Assembly: GCF_027887165.1 (NCBI RefSeq)
Contig: NC_077227.1
Location: 65,730,607-65,794,606, forward strand
Origin: Monodelphis domestica
Taxonomy: Eukaryota; Chordata; Mammalia; Didelphimorphia; Didelphidae
DNA length: 64,000 nucleotides
Direction: 5' to 3'
Shown here piece after piece: positions 21,146 through 32,877 of the stretch (positions are counted from its first letter, which is position 1; each line of letters opens with the position of its first letter). A model generated the notes under the pieces. It worked only from the letters and a program-made list of their open reading frames with translations. It had not been told where the DNA came from and searched no databases. Position numbers and translations under genes: made by a program.

Positions 21146-22555
21146 GGAGGGCTAACTGAAAAAAAATCACACATCTGCCTCTACCTCCCTTTTCTTAAGG
21201 TAGAAATGGAATAGCAAGGGAACTTGACTCTGTTGGAAAAAATACATTTTAGCTGGGTACCTTGGTGATAGCACCTCTAGGAATAATAAGCAAAAATCAA
21301 TAAGGCTCAATGAAGCTTAATTTTAGGTAGGTTTGTAAAATGGGAGCCACCTTGGTGAGGCTTAATTAACAGAGCTTTGAGCTCTGTCCATAGATATGTA
21401 GTATTGAGGCATCTCAGAATTCCCAGCCAAAGGCCTTCCCATGGAATGGATTATATAAAACGGTCATGAAAGATTTCTGGAAAATTCACACAGACAAATC
21501 AAGTAATTTTGTTCTTACAGAAAGCAGGAGCCAAGGAAACTTACTACCTACCAGCATGGAGCTTTTGTACCATATTCTAAGTAGAGAAGGGAAATCAATT
21601 GCCAAAAGATTAGCTAAAATAAGTATATATGCCTATGTGTACATACATATACACAGACATTCACGTAAATGTATGCCTGGACATAATAGCACATTTATGC
21701 ACATATATCTACTATATATTTAAGGATAATGACAGGTGCCACATCTCTGGGTGGTCTTTGTGCTGTGAATTGCTGAATGATGCCCTGGACACTGGAGCAG
21801 TAAAGAGCCAGTGATCTAGAGTGAGGGTACCTATGAGCCCATTTAGATTAGCACCAAACACGAACTTTTCCAGCCACCCATGATCAGCGAGAGAAGGAGC
21901 TAATAAATATAATTTGCAAAGCCAAAGGATTTTAATTTTTAGTTTTAGGAAAAAGATAGAAGCCTATGTAATTATATATGCATACTCACACATACACATA
22001 TTTGCGTGTATATATTATATATATATGTTTTATATATATTAATATATATATATATATATATATAATTTCTCTTCTGCTGCCTTTATACATTGTTTCTTGT
22101 TTTTCCTGATTAGATCTTTCAGTGACTGAAGAAGAGGAATGCTTGAGAACTTGAGGAGAGCTACCCTGGAGATAAAAATGGAATGATTTAAGCCTGTTTA
22201 AATAAGCTGATACTTTCCCCCCATCATGGGCAAACACCTCTCTGTCTTCGCAAAGAGTATTTCCCTTTAAAAACTCAATATGTAAATCTCCTTTTGTTGC
22301 AACTTTGGGTTTAGTTCTTTATCTAAAGCAACAGCATGAGGTGAGGAATGCCATTACTGTAGTGCCATTTAACTGAATTACAGGGAATTTTTCTGGAGTC
22401 TCCTTCCTGGGGTGATTGGGGAAAGAGCTCACCTTCTGGCAGAGCCGTTCTTGTGTATTCTGCTGTCTTATAGAGAAACACTAGCTTGTTGCTAAGTATA
22501 TTCCAACTGCATGAACATATTTTTGTTTTTATTCATTCTGTGGAAAGGATCATAG
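21146..22555. other. Repeat-poor DNA with AT microsatellites
   Basis: No gene or named element seen. TA-rich tracts at about 21990-22062 give spurious Tyr/Ile reading frames. An 85-codon frame at 21466-21723 (plus) shows no domain. Confidence 0.4.
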
Positions 22556-22559
22556 AATC

Positions 22560-22880
22560 TAGAGTTGCAAGAAACTTTGGAGACCACCTATTCCAGGGGT
22601 TCTTAACTTTTCTTTACGTGTGTTTTATTGTTTTTTTTTACTTTTTTCATTTACTTTTCACATTCTAGTGAAGACTATGAGTACACTCTCAAAATATTTT
22701 TAAATACATAGAATAAAATCTATATGATTACAAAGGAAACCAAATATATTTAAAAATTCCATTGATCCAGGTCGAGTCCTTGAACTAGTTCAACTTCTTC
22801 AGATTTCTAATGAAGAAAATGCAGCCCAGAGTAGTTACACAATTTGCCTGAAGTAACACAGGCAATAAATGCCCAAAGTA
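22560..22880 (-). repeat. MIR with a hAT-like insert
   Basis: An antisense MIR begins near 22560 (aactttggagaccacctattc) and resumes near 22765 (gatttctaatgaagaaaatgcagcccagag ... aagtaacacaggcaataaatg). Between them 22596-22765 starts with caggggttcttaac, continues with gtgaagactatgagta and aaaataaaatctatatgattacaaaggaaacc, and looks like a decayed hAT/Charlie non-autonomous element. The right terminus is lost. Confidence 0.55.
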
Positions 22881-22884
22881 GGAG

Positions 22885-23892
22885 ACTTTATTGGCTCAGG
22901 CGACTAAAAACTCAAACTTTGGTGTCACATCCTCCTTACCCAAATATGAAATAGTCACTAAGAGCTTCAGGGGTGCTCTCATAAGTAGCTGGCAGATTAC
23001 AATAGTTTACTCAGGCAAGGAAACTTTGCTTAACTGTATCAACTAATGGTGCCCTCAGTGTTTATCCTTGTCTTTAACACCACAAAAATGAATAAAACCC
23101 CAAAGTTTCATAGGCAAAGAGGAATAAGCACAGGAAACATAAGACACTCATAATCCACTATACTCATTAGACTTTGTAAAGATACTTTACACTGAACAAA
23201 TATTCTCAATCACCTCAGACTTGTTCCATCTGAGTATTTATCATAAAGAGTTGATAAGGTCTAGATATTTTAGCCCCTCATGGCATGGCTTTTGTCCTCA
23301 GATTCAAGGTAATCCTGTTGGCAATCTTCTCTGAAAAATAGGCTGGCTCCCAGTTCAAGTATTCTCAAAAACTCTTGAACTTGATTTTGTTACCTACAAG
23401 ACAAAGCTCGATGCTGATAATCTTCCTTCTTTTCTAAAAGCCTAGAGACTGAGGTAATACTGCCTTGGGAATTCAAAATCCACATCTTCTACACTTGAGG
23501 TTGAGGTTCAGGAATAGGAGTCCTTCTGCTCCTCTCTCAACCCAATTATAAGCACACATCTTTCACTTCTACTTCCTTGTGTTTCTACACCACTGAGGAG
23601 AGAGGGGAAGATTTGAAAAAATCTCTCCTTGACATTTGTTTATCACACCCTTGGCTGGAAGTCCAAAGGAGAAAATATAGGAAAGCAAAAGGTGTAAAAA
23701 GAAATGTATCATGGCATGTTCTTATGGGTCCAGAAGGAGTAGGGATAGTTCTTTCATTCAAAATCTATTCTTTTAGCCTTTAGCCAATTAATCAACATGG
23801 CAACTACAATCATTGGGGATCAGTCAGATGTGTTCATTGTGCTTACTTAGCAACAAGTCAGAGTGCATATCTTATTCCTTCCATGAGAGAGA
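22885..23892 (-). other. Unassigned block, possible antisense LTR
   Basis: About 1 kb of moderately GC-balanced sequence that begins, on minus, with a poly(A)-signal-like ccaataaag near its plus-strand left end and runs up to the 41-bp minisatellite. Its composition resembles the LTRs elsewhere in the window, but no TG/CA ends or target duplication could be fixed. No coding frame was recognised. Confidence 0.3.
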
Positions 23893-24390
23893 TTCTCTTC
23901 CAATAAACACCTAAAGCATCATATTCTTGCCATGTTTCTTCCAGTAAACATCTAAAACATCATATTATTTCCATGTTTCTTCCAATAAACACCTAAAGTA
24001 TCATATTCTTGCCATGTTTCTTCCAATAAACACCTAAAGCATCATATTATTGCCATGTTTCTTCCAATAAACACCTAAAGCATCATATTCTTGCCATGTT
24101 TCTTCCAATAAATACCTAAAGCATCATATTCTTGCCATGTTTCTTCCAATAAACACCTAAAGCATCATATTCTTGCCATGTTTCTTCCAGTAAACATCTA
24201 AAGCATCATATTATTGCCATGTTTCTTCCAGTAAACATCTAAAGCATCATATTATTGCCATGTTTCTTCCAGTAAACATCTAAAGCATCATATTATTGCC
24301 ATGTTTCTTCCAGTAAACATCTAAAGCATCATTTTATTGCCATGTTTCTTCCAGTAAACATCTAAAGCATCATATTCTTGCCATGTTTAC
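23893..24390. repeat. 41-bp minisatellite, 12 copies
   Basis: Twelve copies of a 41-base unit containing catgtttcttcca and taaagcatcatatt. Copies 3 to 7 share ccaataaacacc, while copies 2 and 8 to 12 share ccagtaaacatc; position-specific att/ttc variants also occur. Copy 1 is degenerate at its start. The last copy passes into catgtttactgg. The unit is not a multiple of three and does not code. Confidence 0.97.
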
Positions 24391-24639
24391 TGGAGGAAAG
24401 ACTCCTCAGATCGACTGAAAGGTATCTATAATATTGCAATGATCCCTTACTCTGATAAGAGCTGATGAATCTTCTTTGTAGCACTCTCTACTCTGTTTCT
24501 ATCTTTGCTCTAGCATGAATGAGGTCACAGAACAAACAATTGTATTTCAGTGATATAAAGGGTAGCTCAGGAGGCAATCTATCCCACTAGGGGGCTTCTA
24601 TGAGAAACGACTTAAGGTCATAGGTTTAGCTATAAAACG

Positions 24640-24790
24640 GACCTTAGAGGTTACCTAGTCCAACTTCATTTCCAGATGAGGAAATGGAAGGTTAAAGATG
24701 AGAACTTATTTGCTCAGGTTAGCAAAGTCAGGACTTGAATTCACACCCCCTAATTCCAAGTCTGTTGCTCTTTGACTTATAGCAAGCTGT
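24640..24790 (-). repeat. MIR-like SINE
   Basis: Antisense MIR: ggaccttagaggttacctagtcc, cagatgaggaaatgg, gacttgaattcacacc, ttccaagtctgttgctc. Confidence 0.75.
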
Positions 24791-24799
24791 TTCCCTTGG

Positions 24800-25255
24800 C
24801 CCAGATGAGGGATTTTGCTGGGGTGAAGTCCATAAATGACTTTTCCAGGGCCAGGAATTCTGGATAGTCTCCTAACTAACCATTAAAAATCTGGAGATGG
24901 GTGAGATCCCAATTCTGGCAGGGTCCAGGGCTACAGACTTCATGTGCTACTCCACAGTTTTCTTCCTTCAGTTTTCCTTCTGTGTCAACTGTGTGTTGCC
25001 ACTTTACTCTCTCCCCGGATTTCTGAGAGCCTGGTTCCGGGAGCTCTGTGTCTGTGGAGCTTCCTGCTAGGTGACTTCTAGTATGAAAAGGCACTCTGGC
25101 ACTATTCACTTCAAAATACCCCCATACGCAGGGAGAACCAAAGACTTTACTGTTCATCTGACTCAAACTGTTTCTCCACACCCTCTCTTTTTGACTGACA
25201 TTCTTCATCTCTGCCCTGTGTGGGCATGGCACCATTCTAAAGGGGTGATACTATA
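24800..25255. other. Unassigned, relatively GC-rich block
   Basis: Single-copy-looking DNA with a higher GC content than its surroundings. A 119-codon frame is open on minus (24876-25235) and a 61-codon frame on plus overlaps it. Neither has a recognisable domain or a plausible splice context, and the minus product is low in hydrophobic residues. It could be an LTR piece, an exon or simply less AT-biased DNA. Confidence 0.35.
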
Positions 25256-25269
25256 GACTATATAAATGA

Positions 25270-25655
25270 GGACAATCTGAATGGAAAAGGACCTGCGAAC
25301 AATGCACAGTATGTGAGGATTCTCTACGCATGTGTAGCCTAGAGATGGCTGTCATTTGGAAGAAGGATTCAAGTTATTCCATTTTCCCCAAAAAACCCAA
25401 ATAAGAATGATGGGTAGAAACTGTAAGAGGGATAAATTTAGGCTTGATGGAAAGAAAAACTTCTAATAATTAGAGCTGCACAAAAGTGGAATGAACTGAC
25501 TCTAAAGGTCGGGTGCTCTCCTTCCCTGGAGGTCTCCAAGGAAACATTGGATGACTACTTAGTCAGTGTCTTATAGAAGGTATCATTATTCATGCATAGT
25601 TTAGGTTATGTGAACTCTGATCCTTTCTAACTCTAAACTTCTATAATTCTTTCCT
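25270..25655 (+). mobile_element. CR1/L3 LINE 3' end
   Basis: The words ggaaagaaaaacttctaataattagagctg, tccctggaggtctccaaggaaac and tggatgactactt, followed by gatcctttctaactctaaacttctataattc, form the standard CR1/L3 closing sentence. Ancient and non-coding. Confidence 0.75.
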
Positions 25656-26944
25656 CCTCCTTACTTAATTGAGCTTAATAGGCTGTGACCTCATTCATTT
25701 TTCCTTTTTCATAATTTTAAAATTATGAATATACAGTCTAGAAATCTATCAAAAATATAGAATCTTTGCCATACAGACTATTCCTTAAAGAGAAATCTGT
25801 ATGTTATTTGGCCTTCTCTTTCTCCTCATGCTATAGCTGGCATGCTTGTTCTTCTTGATGAGCCAAGTGCTTATATGTTTATTTTACAACTTGGTGCTTA
25901 ATGGCAGCAGATTATATACTAAACTAAAACAAAAACCACTTAACCAAACCCCTCCCCTCCGAGAAAACTAGTTGCCATTTTAGTTGTTGCTATTTTTTAC
26001 TCAATCTTAAATCCTTTGCTATTCATTCTACATGAGAAACAGTAAATGGGAGATTATGGAACAGAAGGCCACTGAATCCTAGTTCTCCAATAAAACAAAA
26101 TCAATAATGAAACCCTTTCTTCTTGTGATAACAAAGACGGAAGTATTGACATCCTGCAAAGGGAGCATTCCTCTTGTCACAGAGAATAGAGAAGTTGAAT
26201 AATAAAACAATGTGAATGAAAACATACGCAGGCACTCATTAATAATTCTGTATGTTTATGCAGGACAAGTAGTATATATGAATAATAAATGAATTATCCA
26301 GGATCCAGACTGTGTTTCTGCAAGGACTGACCTATTAATTATGGTATCTTTTTAAAGACAGACATGCTCTCCTTCTCTTTTAAGCATTATTGCCTTCAGC
26401 AAACAGCTGTGTTAAGACAGCTCCAAAAAGACATTTGGTTGTGTAATTCATTACAAAAGATACATGAGTTAATGCATGTAAATATATACGTTTCTATATG
26501 GGAATACAGATATGCCCATATATATTCATTTTAGGCTGTAGCTCAAAGTGGAATGATATTATCTGCCTGGCATCCAGGTAAATAATAATTTGTTCTGTCA
26601 TTTTATGAGTGTTGCTGCTGTGAAAATAGTCAACTTGTTCAGCATTCAAAAAGCAGCCCTACATGTAGGTGTGTGATGGATTTGAAGAGCAAGTATACCT
26701 CATGGAAAACTTTGGAAAATAACATATTTAGAAATATTTCTATTTCTCCATTATACTTTTTCTTCCTTTATTGGGAGCATTTATTTTTAAGATGGAGTTC
26801 TTAATTTCTTCAAAGACTCTTATACTTTTTTTCTCCTCTCCCTGCAGGCCTATAAATAGATCGAGAACTCCAAAGTAGGGATTTTCCATCTGATCATTTC
26901 TCTACCATAAAGCCTTAGTGCTGAATATAATATCAGATAAGTGT
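25656..26944. other. Repeat-poor interval, candidate conserved noncoding DNA
   Basis: No repeat recognised over nearly 1.3 kb. From about 26080 to 26720 the sequence is rich in TAAT/ATTA homeodomain-type cores and has an octamer-like atgcatgtaaat near 26473, without long T or A runs. This texture is common in developmental enhancers, but conservation was not tested. No open frame of interest. Confidence 0.35.
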
Positions 26945-27190
26945 CCTAATGAATAAAAGACTGGCCTTGGGAGTCCAGAAGACCTCAGTTCAAATCTTGC
27001 CTCAGATACCAGCTGTATGACTCTGGGCAAGCCATAACATGAATCTCTCTTTGTCCTGGTTTCTTTATCTCTGAAATGGGAATACTAATAGCATCTGTCT
27101 CAGAGGATTATTATGAAAGGTTCAAATGAGATAACATACATAAAGTCCTCAAAAAACTATATAAATGCTTTAATTATTATCTTTATTATT
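26945..27190 (+). repeat. MIR/THER-type SINE
   Basis: Near-complete: aaaagactggccttgggagtccagaagacc, ttcaaatcttgcctcagatacc, gactctgggcaagcc, catctgtctcagaggattattatgaaagg and the tail ctatataaatgctttaattatt. Confidence 0.8.
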
Positions 27191-27369
27191 ATTAACACAA
27201 TATCTGGCATATAGTAAATAGGTTAATAAAAATAAATTTTATTATCATCATAACAATATATTATATTATCATATGTCTTCTCCAGACCTTTACTTAAAGC
27301 AATCACAAGGATACCAAACTAAGACAAAAAGCAATAGGAAAAGGAGTATAAACCCTTTTGCCCAGAGTT

Positions 27370-27690
27370 CAAGTCTAACCTAATTTTTCAGCATAAACTC
27401 ACACTTTCCCTTTCACATGTGCCTTTTCTTAAATTCATTCCTTATTTTTTCTTGCTTTTGTTCATTTTAATCCCTATTCTGTGAATGCTACCTGTTTCTG
27501 TCTATTGAAATTCTATCCATTTTCCAAGACCTAAGTCCAATATCACCTTTTTGAAATCTAACCCTGATTCCTTCTCTTCTCTCTGCCCCACCACAGACAG
27601 AAGTGATCTCTACTTATTTTGAATATTTGAACAGTTTTTATCAACCTCTCTTAAAGACCCTCTGTTTATAATGAGAGCCCATCAGGGCAT
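27370..27690 (+). repeat. Possible old L2-like fragment
   Basis: The words ttttccaagacctaagtccaatatcacc and gaaatctaaccctgattccttc resemble the L2 sentence that precedes its 3' end. Too diverged for a firm call. Confidence 0.35.
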
Positions 27691-27803
27691 GGGGCATATT
27701 TCTGGTGAAGAATGGCCTCCATTCCCATGACTAGCACATAAACATGAAAGAGGATTGGGCATAGTACAAAACAAAGATGCTCCTCACTTCTCTCTATAAC
27801 CAT

Positions 27804-28022
27804 TCAGCCTTTCAGGAAAGATCTCAACACTGTTTTGTTCAGAATATTTGAGAATAAGAGTAGGACAGTGAGGAATATGAACATGGCTATGCCTGGGACC
27901 ATGCTGAAAATCAGCAGGATTTCCTTTCTAGTCTTTTCAGACAACCTGCTAAGATAAGTTGACAACCCTCCTTCCTCAACCTTCCTGAATTTGGGGGTTA
28001 TATCTTCCCTGTGTTTGGCCAT
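27804..28022 (-). CDS. 72-codon open frame with one hydrophobic segment, unrecognised
   Basis: From an ATG near 28022 the minus frame gives a polar, basic first 40 residues (MAKHREDITPKF..., RLSEKTRKE). A run of about 20 hydrophobic residues (ILLIFSMVPGIAMFIFLTVL) follows, then a short basic tail. That is the plan of a small single-pass membrane protein or of a retroviral transmembrane tail. I do not recognise the family. There is no visible promoter or poly(A) signal of quality, and chance remains the leading explanation. Confidence 0.2.
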   Translation of the reverse strand: MAKHREDITPKFRKVEEGGLSTYLSRLSEKTRKEILLIFSMVPGIAMFIFLTVLLLFSNILNKTVLRSFLKG

Positions 28023-28079
28023 GAAATTTATATTTTGTTTCAAAAAACTTTTTTTTCAGGATGGTAAAAAAGAGACAGT

Positions 28080-28420
28080 TAAAAATGTCAAGAAAGACTT
28101 TATCATTTAATTACATCAGTGAGTGCTTGAAAGCAAGATGTGCCTCTGATGAGTTTACCATACATTTTCCCCTTTCATTGGTTATATAATTTTTTACTTA
28201 GTTGAATTTCAATCTGTTTATTAGTAAAAATTTCTCTTAATTCATCAAGGTCACTTTGAATTTTAATACTGTCCTCTGAGGTACTATCCTCCCAATTTAG
28301 GTGCCACTCGGAGGCTTAATGAGCATATTTAATCATTCAGGTGATTTACAAAAATAATAAATAGTATTCCACTCAGGGCCAAACAACTATTATTTAATGT
28401 GGTTAGAAAGGGAGGAATAT
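28080..28420. mobile_element. CR1/L3-like fragment
   Basis: The words catcaaggtcactttgaattttaatactgtcctc and aataataaatagtattccactcagggcc resemble a CR1/L3 passage (gataaaaatgttaaacagcacagggcc). Orientation not determined with certainty. Confidence 0.45.
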
Positions 28421-28659
28421 GGAACATCTCCAAAGGTGTTAAGCCCACAAACAAAGGTATTAACAAGGTGATTCCTATACTCAATGAATAACTTTCAATA
28501 AATTCATGGCAACAGGAAACAAAAATGAGCCTGATTTATTGGAGAGGTTCAGTTCAATATGGCTCATAACTGAGTCTAAGCTTTTTTCTGTTGGCTTAAG
28601 TTATGTTACCTCATGAAATAGTGTTCATAAACTTTCACATGGATATATGTGCAAATATA

Positions 28660-28694
28660 TACAAATGTTACAATCACACACATGTATATGTATG

Positions 28695-28726
<32 letters not shown>

Positions 28727-28745
28727 TGTATGTGTGTATGTATAT
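28660..28745. repeat. TA/TG microsatellite
   Basis: Alternating tatatg and tatata units with interruptions (atgtatatgtatgtatatata...). Confidence 0.9.
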
Positions 28746-28889
28746 CTCAAAGCCTAACTGGACCACTTGCTAACAATATAACCTTGGGCAATTTTATGTA
28801 GAATATGAGCTACTTGAGGGCAAGGACAAATTTTTTTTTTAATTTTTATTTTTAAGACACAAACCATAGCTAGCTGTTTACTCATAGCA

Positions 28890-29410
28890 GTCAATTTTTT
28901 TTTCCAGATTATGTCAGTAAATTTTTCAATTATTTGTTTTCTGGAATTTTGCAATCCATATTTTTTCCTTCCCTCCCTCCCTTCCTACTGTCCCAATATA
29001 GCAGGTAGTATGATATAGGTTGTATATGTTTTATTATACAATACATATTTCCATGTTCATCATTTAGTGAAAGAAGATACCTATCACTTATACTAAAGGA
29101 AAATTTCGCAAACGAAATTAAGGAAAAAACATCAAGCTTCAGTTTGCATTTAGACTCTTCCAGTTCCTTCGATGACAGTAGATAACCTTTTTAGTCCTCC
29201 GTCCCTTGGAGTTTTCTTGGATCTTTATGTTGCTGATAATAGTAAAGTCATTCAAGTTGACCATTATATTTCATTACTGTTACTATGTGCAATGTTCTCT
29301 TCTTTTTTCTCAGTTCACTTTGCATCATTTCATGCAAACCCTTTTCAGGTTATTTTTTGTGATTGTTTTGTAAATCATTTCTTAAAGCACAACACTATTC
29401 CTAAAGATAG
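28890..29410 (-). mobile_element. LINE-1 3' end, separate subfamily
   Basis: Antisense L1 3' UTR: ttccttccctccctcccttcc, gatataggttgtatatgtttta, ttcatcatttagtgaaag, ttggatctttatgttgctgataatag, ttactatgtgcaatgttctc and tttgcatcatttcatgcaaacc. It belongs to the same L1 3' UTR type as 36425-36838 and 55800-56260, not to the type at 1945 and 32657. 5'-truncated. Confidence 0.75.
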
Positions 29411-29454
29411 TGTTATTCTCAATTTACAGATACAAACACAATGGGGGAAGGAAA

Positions 29455-29700
29455 GGGAACAAGTATTTATTAAGTAAGCACCTACTATAGCCTGGACACT
29501 GTGCTAAATAAATCCTCTACAAATATATTATCTCCTTTAATCCTCACAACAACCCTGTGAAGGATATATTGTTATGAATCCCAGTTTTATTGTTGAGAAC
29601 TCTGAGGCAGATAGAAGTTAATTGACTTGCTAAGGGTTATACAGTATATGAACTTGGGGTTACCTGATTCCAGATCTGCTGCCTATTTGATTCAATTGAG
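29455..29700 (-). repeat. MIR-like SINE, nearly full
   Basis: Antisense MIR with aagcacctactatagcctggacactgtgctaaa, tctcctttaatcctcacaacaaccctgtgaagg, gttaattgacttgctaaggg and gattccagatctgctgcc. Confidence 0.85.
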
Positions 29701-29729
29701 AGCTTAAGTGTATTGTTCATGATCCCAGA

Positions 29730-29945
29730 ATTAATAGGCATCAGGAGCCAGATTTGAACCCAGTGATGCCAAACTTCACATCTAGTAGGCTCTCCTTTGC
29801 TCTACCCCATACTACCCAAGTGATCTTGAGGAAATCGCTCAGTCTGAATGGACATCCTCTTAAATACCCATAAAATGAGAGGGTTGTTCTAGAATGTTCT
29901 CTCAGGTCCTCTCTAGTTCTATGTCTATGATCTCATGATTCTCTG
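29730..29945 (+). repeat. MIR-like SINE fragments
   Basis: A short antisense scrap (ggagccagatttgaacccag) is followed by a sense piece with cccaagtgatcttgagg, taaaatgagagggttgttctagaatg and ctctagttctatgtctatgatc. Confidence 0.55.
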
Positions 29946-31694
29946 AGCCATATCGCCTCTCAATGAGCCTAAAAATGATATAAGGTTGTCTTATCCTCAG
30001 TACACACAGTTCAGAATTATTCATTAAGTACAAAATATTAAATTCTTTGTACAATCTGGTTTGAAATGACATTGCTGATGTATGGTACTTCTTCACGATC
30101 CAATCAATGCCATCATTAGAGATCTTTGTTCCCTTTTATTTAAACTATCTAATCCATTATCTTAAATAACCAATTGAACTAACAAATTCATTTCTCCTTC
30201 ACTTCTCATGCTGAGTGCCCTGATAATACCATTAGGATTTTATCTTTATAATATCTAACCAAACTCCCACTGGGAAACTCAAAGATTTCTCAGGGGAGAA
30301 ATTAAAATCAGAATCATGCAAAAAGAACCCATCTCTTTCAAGACAATGACTTTTAAGTGGTGATAATAAAAATCCTTAGATTTGTTTACCCATTTTTTCT
30401 TCCCTCAAATCTAAACCTAATTTTGTACTTATATTGGGGGCTGGAGATTTTGGTGGTAGAACAAAATAGTTCTATAGAAATTAAAACTCCCACCTTGACA
30501 TGGCTATCTAATTCTGCCCTCATCCAAAGAAATCAATACTTTTTTCTTTTTACTTCAGTCTATAAAATATCAACCTATAATCAAGGGGCTTACATTTCCC
30601 ATTATTTTAGATAATAGATATGACATTCAGTTTTTTTTTCTTAGAAATGAGATCTCAAGTAGTCCCCCAACCTTTTTCTGCTTTTCTTTTGTGAAGAGTG
30701 GACTTAGGTACAACCAAACTTGTTCATTGGTTCTATTAACATAGGTTCCTATTTTCAGATTTTTAAAAAAAAATTGATCCATTTATTCGGGTTGTCTTTA
30801 TGCCATAAAAGAGCTCCAATTGTATAATTTTCATAGTTCCAGTACCTCTATTGTGTTTAGAAGGAGGTAGCATTTTGAGCTAGCCAAGGGGATTCAGTCA
30901 GGACCAATGATCATAAAGCCATGAAACCAGTTTTCTCATGATCATTACCATATAAACCAAATAGAATATCCACTTGCTTTCAGATATATGATTTTGTTCA
31001 CCTTGAATGACTATTTCTCTTATGATTTATTATGAGGAAAGAATAGTGCCAGTTCTGCCAGAAATGTTCTTGATTCGGCCCTAATTGAAACAAGAATACT
31101 TTCCTCATTTTATAAAGATAATACCAGTCTGATATCTTTGTAAAGTGAGAACCTACACCATAACCTAGGGATATGGAAAACTGACAGAGGAAAGACACAG
31201 GTGCTTAGGTGTTATAACTGCATGGAGGAAATCAAGTTGAACAACTAAAAACATTCTGAAAGGGTGAAATGTACTCAAGTCAGCTGACAAAGAACTTCTC
31301 TGATTCCTGTAAATTAATAGAAAGACAGTTAGCTGGTGCCTCATGGGGCATCCCTCCCATGAAATTCTAAAATAGCCAGAGATTTTTATTTCTTGCCATT
31401 TCTAAAACCTGTCCTAGGTATACAGCATCAAATGAGGCTTCCTAGATGGTACCTGAATCCATGATAACAATCATTATGGAAAGGCAAGCTCCAGGAGAAT
31501 GAGGGGAAGTGTGTAGAGAAGGAGAGGTTAATATAAAAGAATGGGCTGAAGTCTTGTATTGCCATGTCTTTGATTTAAGCAGCATGTGAAACCAGTGATA
31601 AATGGTGTTCTTCCACTGACAATTTTTTTGCTATCATCTAGATTAAACAAACAAACAACTAGGGACAAAGTAAAGCTTTGGGTCAAAAATAATA
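29946..31694. other. Repeat-poor DNA, no gene seen
   Basis: About 1.7 kb without a clear element. Short open frames only. A T-rich patch near 30360-30560 accounts for the longest one. Confidence 0.4.
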
Positions 31695-31835
31695 CCAGAA
31701 TCCCCAAATGTCAGAGTTTGAAAGGACCTTAGAGATCATCTTATCCAACCCTCTCATTCCTTGAGAAAGAGGCCATGAGATGGTCAGTGAATTGTCTGTT
31801 TTCACAAAGTCAGTGTTAAAACCTTGTATTCTTTA
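31695..31835 (-). repeat. MIR-like SINE
   Basis: Antisense: agagtttgaaaggaccttagagatcatcttatccaacc, agaaagaggcc, tgaattgtctg. Confidence 0.65.
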
Positions 31836-32877
31836 TTCTTAAAGTAAATAAGAAAAGCAAGGAGATTTAGTTCAATTTCATTTGTTAATTTAATTTAATT
31901 TTCCCCCAAATTACATGGAAAAACATTTTCCAACATTTTAAAAATAATTTTGAGTCTTGAATTCTCTCCTTCCCTCCTCCTATTCCCCTCCCCCAGGGTA
32001 AGCAATCTTCTTATACATTTCTTTGTGTATTTTAGATATGAAGCCTTTATTAGAGAGACTTATTGTTATTGTAAAAATACAATTTCACCATTATAACTAT
32101 GTATTAATTTCCATTACATCTCCAGCTTGTATCTCTCCCCTTTCATTCTGATCATACTAAAAAGTATTTAGCTTCTGACACCCACATACCTCAATTTACC
32201 TTCTTTTCTATCAGCCCCCCCCTTTTCTCATCCCCTTATTCTACTTTTTAAAAAGATATTAAGATTAAGATTCTCTGGAAACTGTATCTTAATTTATGAG
32301 CATTTATTAAATAACAAAAAGCAGGCCAGAGAAAGAAAGAGCACTGGCCATCATATGGGTGGCCAGGAAGAGAAAAAAAGATCCAGGACCACACCCTATT
32401 TTGAGCCTTTCTCATTCTGAATTCCCAGCCATCAAGCCTCTGCTTCCACTCACTACTCCAGTTTATTCTCTTAATGATTTCCCTTTCAAAAGCCCCTCTG
32501 AATGGAGGACTCCAACCTTTCTCTGGGCAAGAAATAAGGGTCTTCCAGGAGACTTTTAGAATGGCAGCAGAGTGCACATGCTTAACACCATCTTTTCTTT
32601 GTCCAGATATCATAATTAGCTTGTTTGCACATAAACAGCAAGCTTTGATTGGCATTAATTTTTTCTGAAATTTTTATTTAATTAGTCAATTTAGAATATT
32701 TTTCCTAGGTTACAAGAATCATATTCTTTCCCTCCCCTTCCCCCACCCCTTCCTATAGTCAACATGCGATTCCACTGGGTTTTACATGTGTACTTGATCA
32801 AAACCTATTTACATGTTGTTGATGTTTGTACTAGGGTGATCATTAAAGTCTATATCCCCAATCATATCCCCATTGAC

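Noticed and set aside
23893..24390. CRISPR-like array
   Set aside because: The 41-bp units are contiguous with no unique spacers, and the DNA is vertebrate. It is a minisatellite.
24876..25235. 119-codon minus frame as an exon or gene
   Set aside because: No recognisable domain, no acceptor/donor pair of quality and an overlapping frame on the other strand. Kept only as an unassigned block.
32248..32655. 135-codon minus frame as a host gene
   Set aside because: It spans an LTR-like block bounded by a target repeat and starts beside an L1 tail. No domain and no splice context.
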